NCBI GenBank assembly: GCA_023823795.1
Contig: CP085710.1
Coordinates: 186,001 to 250,000 of the forward strand
DNA length: 64,000 nt
From: Bacillus sp. F19
GTDB taxonomy: Bacteria; Bacillota; Bacilli; Bacillales; Bacillaceae
Direction of reading: 5' to 3'
The position numbers and the translations under genes were made by a program. The notes under the pieces are model-generated. The model made no database searches and had not been told where the DNA came from. It saw only the letters and a list, made by a program, of their open reading frames with translations. Of the stretch, positions 10,114-19,447 are shown in pieces (positions within the stretch are counted from its first letter, which is position 1; the number at the start of each line of letters is the position of its first letter).

Positions 10114-11916
10114 ATGTGCGGAATTGTAGGATATATTGGACAACAGGATACGAAAGAAATCTTATTGCGTGGACTAGAAAAGCTTGAATATCGCGGATAT
10201 GACTCAGCGGGCATTGCCGTAATCAATGAAGACGGAGTGCATGTTTTTAAAGAAAAAGGACGCATTGCCATTCTTCGTGAAGTAGTGGATGCAAATGTAA
10301 TGTCTACAGCAGGGATTGGACATACCCGCTGGGCGACTCACGGTGCACCAAGCAAACGCAATTCACATCCGCATCAAAGTGCATCAAGCCGCTTTACGCT
10401 AGTGCACAATGGTGTTATTGAAAACTATTCAAGCTTGAAACGCGAATATCTTCAGGATGTTATGCTAGTCAGTGATACAGATACAGAAGTAGTTGTTCAG
10501 GTCATTGAACAATTCGTTAATAAAGGAGCGGACGTGGAAGAAGCGTTCAGCCAAACACTTTCCATTTTAAAAGGTTCTTATGCGATCGCGCTTTTAGACA
10601 ATCAAAATCCAGATACGATTTTTGTTGCTAAAAATAAAAGCCCATTGCTTGTTGGTCTTGGAGAAGGCTTCAACGTTGTTGCATCTGATGCAATGGCTAT
10701 GCTGCAGGTAACAGACCAATATGTAGAATTGATGGATAAAGAAATCGTCATTGTGAAACGTGAAGCTGTTACAATCAAAAACCTTCAAGGTGAAACAATT
10801 GACCGTGCTCCTTATACAGCTGAATTAGATGCAAGTGATATTGAAAAAGGAACATACCCTCACTATATGTTAAAAGAAGTGGATGAGCAGCCGCTTGTTA
10901 TGCGCAAAATCATCCAAAAATATCAAAATGATCAAGGCAAGCTGACAATGGACCCAGCAATTGTAGATGCTATCAACACTTCAGACCGCCTCTATATCGT
11001 AGCGTGCGGAACAAGCTACCATGCAGGTCTTGTCGGTAAGCAATTCATTGAAAGATGGGCTAAGAAACCGGTTGAGGTTCACGTTGCAAGTGAATTCTCA
11101 TATAACATGCCGATTTTATCAGAGAAGCCATTATTCATCTTCATCTCACAAAGCGGTGAGACTGCAGACAGCCGTGCCGTTCTTGTTCAAATTAAAGAAC
11201 TTGGCTACCAGTCTTTAACCATTACAAACGTACCTGGTTCAACCCTTTCACGTGAAGCGAACCACACGTTATTGCTTCATGCAGGTCCTGAAATCGCTGT
11301 TGCTTCAACGAAAGCTTATACAGCACAATTAGGCGTTCTTGCCATTCTTGCAGCTGTAACAGCTGAAGCTAGAGGTGTAGAGTTAAGCTTTGATCTTGTA
11401 AATGAGCTTGGCATCGTGGCAAATGCAATGGAAGTCCTTTGCGATCAGAAAGACGAAATGGAGTACATTGCACGCGAATACCTTTCAACAACACGCAACT
11501 GCTTCTTCATCGGCCGTTCCGTTGACTACTATGTAGGACTTGAAGGTGCGCTTAAACTAAAAGAAATCTCTTACATCCAGGCAGAAGGATTTGCCGGTGG
11601 AGAGCTTAAGCACGGTACAATCGCGCTGATTGAAAACGGCACGCCTGTTATCGCGCTTGCAACACAAGAGCATGTAAACTTAAGCATCCGCGGAAACGTT
11701 AAAGAAGTAGCAGCACGCGGAGCTAATCCATGCATCATCTCGCTTAAAGGTCTAGAAGAAGAAGATGACCGTTTCGTTCTTCCTGCAATCCATGAGGAAC
11801 TTACACCACTTGCTTCTGTTATTCCTTTACAGCTGATTGCTTACTATGCAGCCCTTCACAGAGGCTGTGACGTTGATAAACCGCGTAACCTTGCTAAGAG
11901 TGTTACGGTTGAGTAA
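10114..11916 (+). CDS. glmS: Glutamine-fructose-6-phosphate aminotransferase GlmS
   Basis: Makes glucosamine-6-phosphate from fructose-6-phosphate and glutamine, the entry step to amino-sugar and wall synthesis. The mature N-terminal Cys of the glutaminase domain is supplied by MCGIVGYIG, so the start is the ATG at 10114 (GGGAGGA ten nt upstream), not an in-frame TTG at 10096. The N-terminal glutamine amidotransferase domain shows [17 protein letters not shown] and HNGVIENY. Two SIS sugar-isomerase domains follow ([10 protein letters not shown] and [29 protein letters not shown]), ending [12 protein letters not shown] as in the family. Length 600 aa. It is controlled by the upstream ribozyme. 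Confidence 0.98.
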   Translation: MCGIVGYIGQQDTKEILLRGLEKLEYRGYDSAGIAVINEDGVHVFKEKGRIAILREVVDANVMSTAGIGHTRWATHGAPSKRNSHPHQSASSRFTLVHNGVIENYSSLKREYLQDVMLVSDTDTEVVVQVIEQFVNKGADVEEAFSQTLSILKGSYAIALLDNQNPDTIFVAKNKSPLLVGLGEGFNVVASDAMAMLQVTDQYVELMDKEIVIVKREAVTIKNLQGETIDRAPYTAELDASDIEKGTYPHYMLKEVDEQPLVMRKIIQKYQNDQGKLTMDPAIVDAINTSDRLYIVACGTSYHAGLVGKQFIERWAKKPVEVHVASEFSYNMPILSEKPLFIFISQSGETADSRAVLVQIKELGYQSLTITNVPGSTLSREANHTLLLHAGPEIAVASTKAYTAQLGVLAILAAVTAEARGVELSFDLVNELGIVANAMEVLCDQKDEMEYIAREYLSTTRNCFFIGRSVDYYVGLEGALKLKEISYIQAEGFAGGELKHGTIALIENGTPVIALATQEHVNLSIRGNVKEVAARGANPCIISLKGLEEEDDRFVLPAIHEELTPLASVIPLQLIAYYAALHRGCDVDKPRNLAKSVTVE

Positions 11917-11991
11917 GAGGGATTATAGAGAAACAGCGACTTGTAGACCGACAACAAAGTTGAAGTCGTTTAAAAACAAATAAAGTTGTTT

Positions 11992-12030
11992 AAAAGTGGC
12001 ATGGATTTGCGTTTTCATGCCACTTTTTTC
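11992..12030 (+). terminator. Terminator of glmS
   Basis: AAAAGTGGCATG/CATGCCACTTTT stem with a 12-nt loop, then TT-rich tail, about 75 nt after glmS. Confidence 0.88.
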
Positions 12031-12089
12031 TATTTTTAAGTATAATAATTGTAAGAATATGTCGGTATTCTTCAGTTTAAAGAATGAGC

Positions 12090-12117
12090 AGACACCTTGA
12101 AATAAAGGTGTCTTTTT
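12090..12117 (-). terminator. Terminator between glmS and the MocR gene
   Basis: AGACACCTT/AAGGTGTCT stem (12090-12114) with T-run on the plus strand; the minus strand has only a short A/T tail. It sits directly after the minus-strand regulator gene and can act for both directions. Confidence 0.6.
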
Positions 12118-12121
12118 GAGT

Positions 12122-13492
12122 TTAAAGATAAGATTTAAACGATAGTGGATTATATTTCTTCTTCTCACACATTTCCATTATACAAGCTGCTAATTGTTGA
12201 ATACCGAGTTCTATTTTATTTTCATATACTTGTGAAATACTTAGTCGAATGGCTTTCTGTTTGTTTCCAACTAAATACATTCTAGAAGCATTGTCTACAT
12301 AAATTTGTTTTTCATGTAATAGATAAATCAATTTATCAACATCTATATGTGAAGGCAAGAAGATGGTGAGATAAAAACCACTTTTGGGCTTTGTAAATGA
12401 TATATAGCTTGGTAAATATGATGAACAAGCATTTAGTAATGTCTTCATTTTGTTTATGTACAATTGTTTTACATTTTCTAAATGATAGTGAAACATCCCA
12501 CTTTTCAAATAGATTTCTAATGCTCCTTGTGAAAGTGCCGATGTATTGAAATCAGCACTAAATTTATAGCGTACAAAGGAATCAATCATTGTTTCTGGGA
12601 GTACAACAGTCGCAATGCGTAACCCTGGTAAAAATACTTTTGAAAAGCTTTTGACATAAATGATTCTTCCGTTGGGTTCATATGCAAACAAAGGGTCTGC
12701 TTTTGGATCCGCATCTAATTCTGCTAAGTAATCATCTTCTACAATGTATACATCATATTTTTCTGCAAGAGCAACGATTTTTTTCTTTTCTTCATTTGTA
12801 TAATGATGACCAAGTGGATTATGACACCTTGGCACAATATAAAAGAATTTAATATCGTTGTTGCGGAATAAAGATTCTAGTCGTTCAAAATCAATCCCAT
12901 CCATTGTTAAGTCAATTCCTAATGTTTCGCTTCGATTTAACTGTAAGGTATCCACCATACCAAAATAAGTCGGTTGCTCAATTAATACTTTCTTTTTGTC
13001 ATTTGGGAACGGCATCGTCGATAGTATATGTAACGCTTGTTGTGATCCAGAAGTAATAACAAGTCGCTCAGGTTTCGTGAATACTTGTAAACACTGTAAA
13101 TACTTCGTCAGCTCTTTTCTCAACGAATAGAGCCCTTGTCGCTCACTGTAAGTAAATAATTGTGCTTTATAATGATCAATTGCTTGGTTTATACAATGTT
13201 GAAAGTCTTCATAAGGCATGATTCGTTCATCTGGACCCGCAGATAAAAAATCTATATTTTCATTCGGACTAGGTACTCGATAATCATCAACAATGTAATA
13301 GCCACTTTTGGGTTTAGCATAGACAATATGTTGTTTCTCTAGTTCTAGTAATGCCTTTACAATCGTATTTTTACTGCATTGAAATTGTTCAGCGAGCGTC
13401 CGAATAGAAGGTAATTTATCTCCTGCTTTTAACTGCTCATCCTCTATTTGTTGTTTCATCCACTCTAAAATACCTCTATATTTTGTTATCAT
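12122..13492 (-). CDS. MocR-family PLP-binding transcriptional regulator
   Basis: A GntR-type DNA-binding domain (about residues 1-70, GDKLPSIRTLAEQFQCSKNTIVKALLELEKQ) is joined to a fold-type I aminotransferase domain (about 100-450). The PLP lysine is recognisable in VKSFSKVFLPGLRIATVV, with IVEDDYLAELD upstream. Such proteins sense pyridoxal phosphate or an amino compound and regulate a neighbouring gene. The ATG at 13492 is preceded by AAGGAGG; an upstream ATG at 13519 lacks one. Length 456 aa. It is divergent from the EamA transporter at 13644, its likely target. AT-rich codon use and position after the glmS terminator suggest an accessory insertion. The effector is unknown. Confidence 0.9.
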   Translation of the reverse strand: MITKYRGILEWMKQQIEDEQLKAGDKLPSIRTLAEQFQCSKNTIVKALLELEKQHIVYAKPKSGYYIVDDYRVPSPNENIDFLSAGPDERIMPYEDFQHCINQAIDHYKAQLFTYSERQGLYSLRKELTKYLQCLQVFTKPERLVITSGSQQALHILSTMPFPNDKKKVLIEQPTYFGMVDTLQLNRSETLGIDLTMDGIDFERLESLFRNNDIKFFYIVPRCHNPLGHHYTNEEKKKIVALAEKYDVYIVEDDYLAELDADPKADPLFAYEPNGRIIYVKSFSKVFLPGLRIATVVLPETMIDSFVRYKFSADFNTSALSQGALEIYLKSGMFHYHLENVKQLYINKMKTLLNACSSYLPSYISFTKPKSGFYLTIFLPSHIDVDKLIYLLHEKQIYVDNASRMYLVGNKQKAIRLSISQVYENKIELGIQQLAACIMEMCEKKKYNPLSFKSYL

Positions 13493-13504
13493 ATATATCC
13501 TCCT

Positions 13505-13526
13505 TGGTATCTGTACCATGACAGAT
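13505..13526. promoter_or_regulatory. Candidate operator between MocR regulator and EamA gene
   Basis: Two overlapping inverted repeats are seen: TGGTA-N4-TACCA (13505-13518) and ATCTGT-N6-ACAGAT (13509-13526). They lie just upstream of the regulator's start, in the divergent promoter region, a usual place for a MocR binding site. Binding is inferred only. Confidence 0.5.
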
Positions 13527-13643
13527 GTGAAATTCTACTGTATGGAAAAGAGTCGATATCAATTACAATCATGTTTAATTAGCTTATTTTAGTTTAACTA
13601 TGATTATGGAATACATTTATGTGCTTGTGAAGGGGGAGTTTGA

Positions 13644-14558
13644 ATGAAGAACAATATAAAAAAAGGAATGCTGCTAGGCTTTATTGGTATTATTTGTTTT
13701 AGTCTTACATTGCCAGCAACAAGCATCGCTGTACCTTACTTTGGTGCGACAATTGTTGGCTTAGGCAGGACAGTTATCGCAGCAATTATTGTTAGCATTA
13801 TTTTTATCGTAAAAAAAGAAAAATTACCTAATAAGAAACAAATGAAAAGCTTATGGATTGTAGCTATTGGTGCTGTACTTGCCTTTCCGCTATTAACAAC
13901 CTTTGCGATGAAATCATTACCTGTATCACACGGAGCAATTGAACTGGCTTTACTGCCGCTTGCGACAGCTGGATTTGCGATGTGGCGTGGAGGTGAGCGA
14001 CTTTCGAAACGCTATTGGATTGCGAGTATTATTGGTGCGATAACCGTTCTTCTTTATGCCGTGTATTTAGGCTTAGGTCAATTACAAAAAGGCGATATTG
14101 CACTAATTGTAGCTGTCTTAATACTTGGATTAAGCTATGCAGAAGGTGGAAAACTGTCAAAAGAGCTTGGAAGTTGGCAAGTAATCGCTTGGGCAATTTT
14201 AATCGGCGCTCCGTTTTTTGTGATTCCTGTGGGATTAAGTGTATCCTTTGATATGCTGCAAGCACCTATAGAGGCTTGGATTAGTTTATTATACTTAGCC
14301 ATTGTGAGCCAATTTTTAGCTTATGTAGCTTGGTATGGCGGGATGTCTTTAGGAGGGATTGCAAGAGTAGGACAGATGCAATATTTACAGCCATTTTTAA
14401 TGATTGGTTTTTCTGTATTATTCTTAGGGGAATCAATTACATGGCTAACTATTGTCTTAGCTATTATTGTTGTAATGTGTGTGATAATTGGAAAAAATAC
14501 ACCTGCAGCTAAGAAAGAAACACATTATGATAATCGTGTTCTTCATGAAAAAAGTTGA
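13644..14558 (+). CDS. EamA-family (DMT superfamily) transporter
   Basis: A 304-aa, highly hydrophobic protein with about ten membrane segments arranged as two EamA halves (for example MLLGFIGIICFSLTLPAT, VAVLILGLSYAEGGKLS, ITWLTIVLAIIVVMCVIIG). Family members export or import small metabolites and amino acids. AAGGGGG precedes the ATG by seven nt. The divergent MocR regulator suggests the substrate is linked to an amine, amino acid or B6 vitamer, but this is inference. No partner gene follows; a 14-bp hairpin lies 140 nt downstream. Confidence 0.88.
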   Translation: MKNNIKKGMLLGFIGIICFSLTLPATSIAVPYFGATIVGLGRTVIAAIIVSIIFIVKKEKLPNKKQMKSLWIVAIGAVLAFPLLTTFAMKSLPVSHGAIELALLPLATAGFAMWRGGERLSKRYWIASIIGAITVLLYAVYLGLGQLQKGDIALIVAVLILGLSYAEGGKLSKELGSWQVIAWAILIGAPFFVIPVGLSVSFDMLQAPIEAWISLLYLAIVSQFLAYVAWYGGMSLGGIARVGQMQYLQPFLMIGFSVLFLGESITWLTIVLAIIVVMCVIIGKNTPAAKKETHYDNRVLHEKS

Positions 14559-14697
14559 CGAATTTATTGATAGCAAAATTTTTTATGTAATCAGTCAGGA
14601 GCAATTTTTATAGATTCGTTCGCTGAAAATTAAACAACTTTATTATTCTTTAAAAATCAGATAACTAGAGAAAAATTTTACCTTTTAAACATCTTTA

Positions 14698-14732
14698 ATA
14701 ACCATCTATCAGTAAACAGATAGATGGTTATT
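14698..14732 (+). terminator. Long perfect hairpin after the EamA gene
   Basis: AATAACCATCTATC/GATAGATGGTTATT, a 14-bp perfect stem with an 8-nt loop. The tail GTATTTG is only partly T-rich, so terminator activity is probable but not certain. Confidence 0.6.
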
Positions 14733-14800
14733 GTATTTGTATGAATATAATTAAACGACTTTATTATTGATACACACAAGGAGTCTTTTTTCTATTTGTT

Positions 14801-15219
14801 TTACTTCAATCTATAATATGGTGAGTTAAGATTATGTTCTTGATCCTCAAGCAATAACAATTTCAATCTTTCTTTACTCAAATAATTTAATTTTTTCAAA
14901 ACCTGAGAACCATTATAATTTTGAAGTCCGTCTCGGATTTCACTAACACTTGCTGGACTTTTTTTCTAAGTAACTCTATAATTTTTTCTTCAATAAGCTT
15001 CCCTATTTGAAATTCTGCAATTTTCATTTCAAAGTCTACATAAAGGTCCCCAGCTTCTTGAGGTGTAATGGCAAAATGTTTACTAGCTTTGTCAGCGACA
15101 AGCTTATCATGTTTTTCTACATCATAAATATCACCGTTATTTGTAACTTTATTGTATTCTTTTCTCATAAACTTATAGATTGCATTCCTGTCTAAAGTAT
15201 CAATAAATTTTTCAATCAC
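14801..15219 (-). pseudogene. Hypothetical protein broken by a frameshift in an A7 run
   Basis: From GTG 15219 (AGGTGGAG upstream) the frame reads MIEKFIDTLDRNAIYKFMRK... to IIELLRKK, then drifts to a stop at 14896. At the homopolymer 14959-14965 (seven A on the coding strand), one added A would restore a continuous frame reading SPASVSEIRDGLQNYNG and ending LNSPYYRLK at 14801, about 139 aa in all. The restored C-terminal sequence looks protein-like, so either the gene is recently broken or the base count is a sequencing error. It is charged, soluble and helix-rich. I do not recognise the family. Confidence 0.65.
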
Positions 15220-15400
15220 TCAGAAGCTCCACCTTTTGTCATATTTTACAAATTCAATAGTGCGACATCCAGTGACTTATTACCTGACTTATTACCTTTA
15301 TTCTAAAGCAACAACAAAAGCTCCTTTAAATTCGAATTTATATACAAAGATTCATTTACAAATAAAGTGTATATTTGTAAAATTATTCTTGAGAAAATAC

Positions 15401-15528
15401 AGGAGGGTGCTAAAGCGAAGAAAACATTACCTATAATCTTTACCCTAGTTTTCACCTTTGTCGAATTTTTTGTATTTACCCCTAGTTCTTATGCTAAGCC
15501 AGGAGGAACATTTTTTCCTGAAACTTAG
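15401..15528 (+). pseudogene. Small secreted-peptide gene without a start codon
   Basis: A perfect AGGAGGG (15401-15407) is followed, at 15418, by the frame KKTLPIIFTLVFTFVEFF and then a signal-peptidase-like site SSYA/KPGG, ending FFPET-stop at 15528. It looks like a complete Sec signal peptide with a 9-residue tail. No ATG, GTG or TTG stands in frame between the ribosome binding site and the Lys codons: GCG-AAG occurs where ATG-AAG would be expected. Loss of the start codon, or decay of a longer secreted protein, is inferred. From 15220 to 15400 I see nothing else; a weak CACCAATA/TATTGGTG hairpin lies at 15555-15594. Confidence 0.45.
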
Positions 15529-15774
15529 TTTCAAACGATTGTATCGAAAGACATCACCAATACTGTTAGTCCTTAACTAGAAACTCTATTGGTGTTTCTT
15601 ATCAAACTTTTTATAAAATGAACATCAAAAACTTTGCCGGTTTACTCTTACCTGCATAGCTCTTTTTCTTCATTTGAATGTTTCCATATCGCCTTACAAA
15701 AAAAGCAGCTGTGCAAAATGTCGATTGTCGTGTCGTGTGGATTGTGCCAAAAATGGAGATGTGGAGGAAAGAAA

Positions 15775-17175
15775 ATGAAGAGAAAGTTGAAGTGGTTATC
15801 TGTTGCACTGGCGCTGACGATGCTGTTTGGTTTATTTGTCACACCAGACTCAGTGAAGGCCGCTCAAAACCAAGTATCTGGCAAGAAAGGTTCAGCAGAA
15901 GACACTTCTGAAAAAGGCGAACCGCAAATGTTTATTATCCCCACAAGTGATCCGCAAAAAGCGGATGAAGTACTTGAACAGCTTCAGAAAGGAAAATCGC
16001 CAAAGGAATTAGGGTTAATCTCCAATCAAAAACATACTCCAAGAAAACAAACGATTGAACAAATGGCTTCAGAAGCAGCAAAAAGCACAAAAACGTATCC
16101 AGTAGCGATGGGGGACATTAAACCTGCAGCTGAAGGGGATGATTGGACACCGCCGCCTTTTGGGTATGATGATATTCAATTTGATGCGTGTATTGGAAAT
16201 GAGAATTCGTCTGAAGGATGGATTAAAAATCATTACTCGTATTGCTGGTCCAACTATGTTGTCTACTCTGATCCGGCTGGCTGCGGCCCCAGCCCGTTTC
16301 CATTCTTTTGTGATTGGGTTTCTTTTAGGGTGACTGTCATTGCCAATAGTATGAACGGAGCCAGAACGGTGTTCTACAATTATACGGTAGATGATATTCA
16401 GATGGACTTTGACAGTAAAGGGTGGATTGGCTCAAAAGTATCCGTCAGTATTAAGTGTGACGGCATATCTGAGACACGTGATTGTTTAGGAGATGATTCA
16501 CCGGACAGCCGGACTCTCGCTCAATGGAAATCAAATGAAGATGGAGCCACATTATTTGATTCTGATCCGCCTCCAATCACTGCAGGAAATAAAGATCAAA
16601 TAAGTTATATGGACTTGTGGCCTAGAATAACAATCGATCCGCCGGGGAAAAAATATCCGGAGCTTGCAGAAGATGGCCCAAAAGAAAAAGTCCGTATGGA
16701 TTCTGCTGATTACATGTTCGTATTTAACCCGCAATTTTTTCCAAAAGAAGGGGCAGTCTTTGCGAACGTTCAGCCGGTCTTCTACTACGATATGAATAAG
16801 CCATATTTTAGTGTAATGAAAGATGCCTTTCAGCATCATAAGGATGCTCTCACTTCGCCGGGAAGTTTAATTCCCGGGATAGAGGGAAGGCCGCCGCTCA
16901 CCAGATTGTATTCTAAATATGATCCTGCGCAGTATGCTGCCAATAGAAAAGCCAAAGATGCAGCTTGTGCAAAATTAAGCAAGCCTGAAGGGTATGAGTG
17001 TGATGAATTTCCGTTTGCCAGCACTTATGAGGGAGCGGGGGCCGGAGATGGAAGATTCTCTGTGCGATATATATCAAGAGCAGCAAACAACACGCATGGA
17101 CGCTGGCTGGCTGCATGGTATGCATATGATCGGATTTTGCACAATGATAAATTCTTTATCGGATTTAATGAGTAG
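15775..17175 (+). CDS. Secreted protein with C-terminal NucA/NucB DNase domain
   Basis: The 466-aa protein begins with a Sec signal peptide (KRKLKWLSVALALTMLFGLF, cleavage likely after VKAA). A low-complexity linker follows, then a Cys-rich beta-type region (about residues 130-260, with SYCWSNYVVYSDPAGCGP and PFFCDWVSF). The last 80 residues match the NucA/NucB deoxyribonuclease family: ANRKAKDAACAKLSKPEGY, the acidic catalytic CDEFPFASTYEGAG (about 409-422) and NNTHGRWLAAWY. Known NucB proteins are about 110-140 aa, so the long N-terminal part is extra. Start ATG 15775 follows GGAGG by seven nt. Likely role: extracellular DNA breakdown for nutrition, biofilm dispersal or competition. No adjacent inhibitor gene is seen. 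Confidence 0.85.
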   Translation: MKRKLKWLSVALALTMLFGLFVTPDSVKAAQNQVSGKKGSAEDTSEKGEPQMFIIPTSDPQKADEVLEQLQKGKSPKELGLISNQKHTPRKQTIEQMASEAAKSTKTYPVAMGDIKPAAEGDDWTPPPFGYDDIQFDACIGNENSSEGWIKNHYSYCWSNYVVYSDPAGCGPSPFPFFCDWVSFRVTVIANSMNGARTVFYNYTVDDIQMDFDSKGWIGSKVSVSIKCDGISETRDCLGDDSPDSRTLAQWKSNEDGATLFDSDPPPITAGNKDQISYMDLWPRITIDPPGKKYPELAEDGPKEKVRMDSADYMFVFNPQFFPKEGAVFANVQPVFYYDMNKPYFSVMKDAFQHHKDALTSPGSLIPGIEGRPPLTRLYSKYDPAQYAANRKAKDAACAKLSKPEGYECDEFPFASTYEGAGAGDGRFSVRYISRAANNTHGRWLAAWYAYDRILHNDKFFIGFNE

Positions 17176-17241
17176 CTGACAGCCTGTAAATGTTCGTGAC
17201 AGTTATCCATTCATACGAATCATAAATAATGGGAAGACAAG

Positions 17242-17277
17242 AGGCGATACTGGGTACCAACAGTTCGCCTTTTTTTA
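17242..17277 (+). terminator. Terminator of the DNase gene
   Basis: AGGCGA...ACTG/CAGT...TCGCCT stem followed by TTTTTTT, about 65 nt after the stop. Confidence 0.88.
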
Positions 17278-17406
17278 ATAGCCGTATATTCGATTTTGTT
17301 ACTATTTATCTATGTAATCAAAAATGTGTGATGCAAGTTGTCACACTGCTATCTTTTGTAAAATACAAGTTTTCGAGGTGTTTTTGATCAAACTTTCTTC
17401 TAAAGC

Positions 17407-17438
17407 AACAGCGACTGGTTATCAGTCGCTGTTTTTTT
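17407..17438 (+). terminator. Second plus-strand terminator
   Basis: ACAGCGACT/AGTCGCTGT with a 7-nt loop and seven T. No gene lies between it and the terminator at 17242, so it may mark a lost gene or act as a backup. Confidence 0.8.
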
Positions 17439-17442
17439 ATTA

Positions 17443-17476
17443 AAAAAAGAGGAGCCAGGCACCTGGCTCCTCTTTT
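17443..17476 (-). terminator. Terminator of guaC
   Basis: GAGGAGCCAGG/CCTGGCTCCTC, 11 bp, flanked by an A-run on the plus strand that reads as a T-run after guaC on the minus strand. Confidence 0.88.
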
Positions 17477-17483
17477 ATAATCA

Positions 17484-18467
17484 TTAATAAACCTTATCAC
17501 CATTAAAGATCGAGTTCTTAACCACCACATAATCCACCGTTCGAATAGCATCAAGTTTGGTTCCGCCTGCATACGAGATAGATGACTGAAGATCTTGTTC
17601 CATTTCAGTCAAGGTATCCTTTAAAGCGCCTTTATGCTCCACGTACATTTTCTTGCCTTCTACGTTTTTCTTTTCGCCTTTTTGGAACTCTGAAGCTGAG
17701 CCGAAATATTCTTTGAAGAGCTTTCCATCCATTTCGATTGTTTCTCCAGGAGATTCTTCGTGCCCTGCAAACAAAGAACCGATCATGACCATAGAAGCAC
17801 CGAAACGAATCGACTTGGCGATGTCTCCGTGTGTCCGGATACCGCCGTCAGCAATGATTGGTTTGGTTGCAGCTTTTGCACACCAGCGGATTGCAGCTAA
17901 TTGCCAGCCGCCTGTACCAAATCCTGTTTTAATTTTCGTGATACATACTTTACCAGGGCCAATGCCTACTTTTGTTGCATCTGCACCGGCGTGCTCAAGT
18001 TCTCTTACAGCTTCTGGAGTACCAACGTTTCCAGCGATGACAAAGCTTTTAGGAAGATGCTTCTTGATGTGCTTAATCATTTCGATAACCGCATTAGAAT
18101 GACCATGTGCAATATCGATTGTAATGTAATCCGGTATCAACTGCTCTGCAGCCAATTGCTCAATGAATTCGTACTCTTCTTCTTTCACACCAACACTGAT
18201 AGAAGCGATTAATCCGCGTGATTTCATATCTTGAATAAATGAGTTTCTTTTCTCCGGCTGGAAGCGGTGCATGATATAGAAATAACCATTTTCAGCTAAG
18301 TTAACAGCAATTCTTTCATCTATAATCGTCTGCATATTGGCAGGCACAACAGGCAGCTTGAATGTGTGATTTCCTAAAGCAATTGTTGTATCACACTCTG
18401 AACGGCTGTTTACTACACATTTTGCAGGTATTAATTGAATATCTTCATAATCAAATACATTTTCCAT
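17484..18467 (-). CDS. guaC: GMP reductase
   Basis: Reduces GMP to IMP with NADPH, recycling guanine nucleotides. The protein belongs to the IMPDH/GMPR TIM-barrel family. Seen are the start [17 protein letters not shown], the nucleotide loop [13 protein letters not shown] with the catalytic Cys, and [20 protein letters not shown] for phosphate binding. No CBS domain is inserted, which separates it from IMP dehydrogenase. The ATG at 18467 (GGGGTG upstream) gives 327 aa, equal to the B. subtilis enzyme; an upstream extension to 18527 is not supported. It is monocistronic with its own terminator. No purine riboswitch is visible in the 250-nt leader region. Confidence 0.96.
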   Translation of the reverse strand: MENVFDYEDIQLIPAKCVVNSRSECDTTIALGNHTFKLPVVPANMQTIIDERIAVNLAENGYFYIMHRFQPEKRNSFIQDMKSRGLIASISVGVKEEEYEFIEQLAAEQLIPDYITIDIAHGHSNAVIEMIKHIKKHLPKSFVIAGNVGTPEAVRELEHAGADATKVGIGPGKVCITKIKTGFGTGGWQLAAIRWCAKAATKPIIADGGIRTHGDIAKSIRFGASMVMIGSLFAGHEESPGETIEMDGKLFKEYFGSASEFQKGEKKNVEGKKMYVEHKGALKDTLTEMEQDLQSSISYAGGTKLDAIRTVDYVVVKNSIFNGDKVY

Positions 18468-18723
18468 ATGATCTACACCCCTAAATACGAATGTTATTGT
18501 TGAATACCAATTTAATTGTTCGTCCATTTGGTACTTTACATCATTTGTATATGAATGTCAAAGATTTTTGGGGAAAAAGACGAAGAATAGTGATTATCCT
18601 TTTCATTTTAGAAAGCCTTTTCAAAAAAACAGGCAGATAGATATTGCCCGAAAAAGTCAAACCCTTTTATTCGGTAAAAACTACCGCTATTCTTCTAATC
18701 TAGTATTCGTATAAAATAAAACT

Positions 18724-19344
18724 ATGAAAACATTAAAATCTTTATCACTTATGTTGTTGGTTGTCGCTCTAGCCTTTGGATTCAGCAGTCAAGCAAGTGC
18801 TGCAAGTACATACACCGTTAAAAGCGGTGACACGATGTGGAAAATTGCATCGAAATATCAGGTTGGCGTCTCGGAATTAATCAAAGCCAATCCAAGCGTT
18901 AAAAATGCCAATGTGATCTATCCGGGTCAATCGCTTAACATTCCTTCTGGAAGCGCTTATCAAAGCATGGAAAGCGAAGTGGTTACTCTAGTTAACCAAG
19001 AACGCGCAAAATACGGATTAAAGCCGCTTACAGCCAATTGGGAAGTTGCAAGAGTAGCAAAATATAAGTCAGAAGATATGCGTGACAAAAATTACTTCAG
19101 TCACACATCACCTACATACGGTTCTCCATTCGATATGTTGAAGAACTTCGGTATTCAGTACAGCTATGCCGGAGAAAATATCGCAGCGGGCCAAACAACA
19201 GCGCAAAGCGTTGTGACAGCCTGGATGAACAGTGAAGGACACAGAAAAAATATCTTATCTTCAAACTTCAAGGAAATTGGAGTGGGATATGCGAAAGGCG
19301 GCTCTTACGGCCACTATTGGACGCAGATGTTTATTAGTAAGTAA
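18724..19344 (+). CDS. Secreted LysM-CAP domain protein
   Basis: The 206-aa protein has a Sec signal peptide (about residues 1-26, ending SQASA/AST). One LysM peptidoglycan-binding domain follows (about 28-73, YTVKSGDTMWKIASKYQVG to IYPGQSLNIPS). The rest is a CAP/SCP-like domain (about 80-205, VNQERAKYGLKPL, HTSPTYGSPFDML, GENIAAGQT, HRKNILSSNFKEIGVGYA), as in YkwD-type proteins. Such proteins sit at the wall or spore coat; their activity is unclear. Oddly, no ribosome binding site precedes the ATG: the upstream sequence is TATAAAATAAAACT, which itself resembles a -10 element. A bidirectional terminator follows. Confidence 0.88.
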   Translation: MKTLKSLSLMLLVVALAFGFSSQASAASTYTVKSGDTMWKIASKYQVGVSELIKANPSVKNANVIYPGQSLNIPSGSAYQSMESEVVTLVNQERAKYGLKPLTANWEVARVAKYKSEDMRDKNYFSHTSPTYGSPFDMLKNFGIQYSYAGENIAAGQTTAQSVVTAWMNSEGHRKNILSSNFKEIGVGYAKGGSYGHYWTQMFISK

Positions 19345-19379
19345 AGAAAGGATGAGTTCCGCTTAAATAAATAGTTCAA

Positions 19380-19418
19380 AAAAAAGGATGACTGATTGTT
19401 TTCAGTCATCCTTTTTTT
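19380..19418. terminator. Bidirectional terminator, CAP gene / sodF
   Basis: AAGGATGACTGA/TCAGTCATCCTT with A-run before and T-run after, between two convergent genes. Confidence 0.92.
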
Positions 19419-19447
19419 ACATATCATTCATGAAAATCCGATCGTCA

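Noticed and set aside
17653-18212. 149- and 103-codon plus-strand frames opposite guaC
   Set aside because: Both lie fully antisense to a well-conserved gene and have no ribosome binding site.
18468-18723. Purine riboswitch upstream of guaC
   Set aside because: No conserved purine-aptamer loops or P1 pairing could be found on the minus strand.
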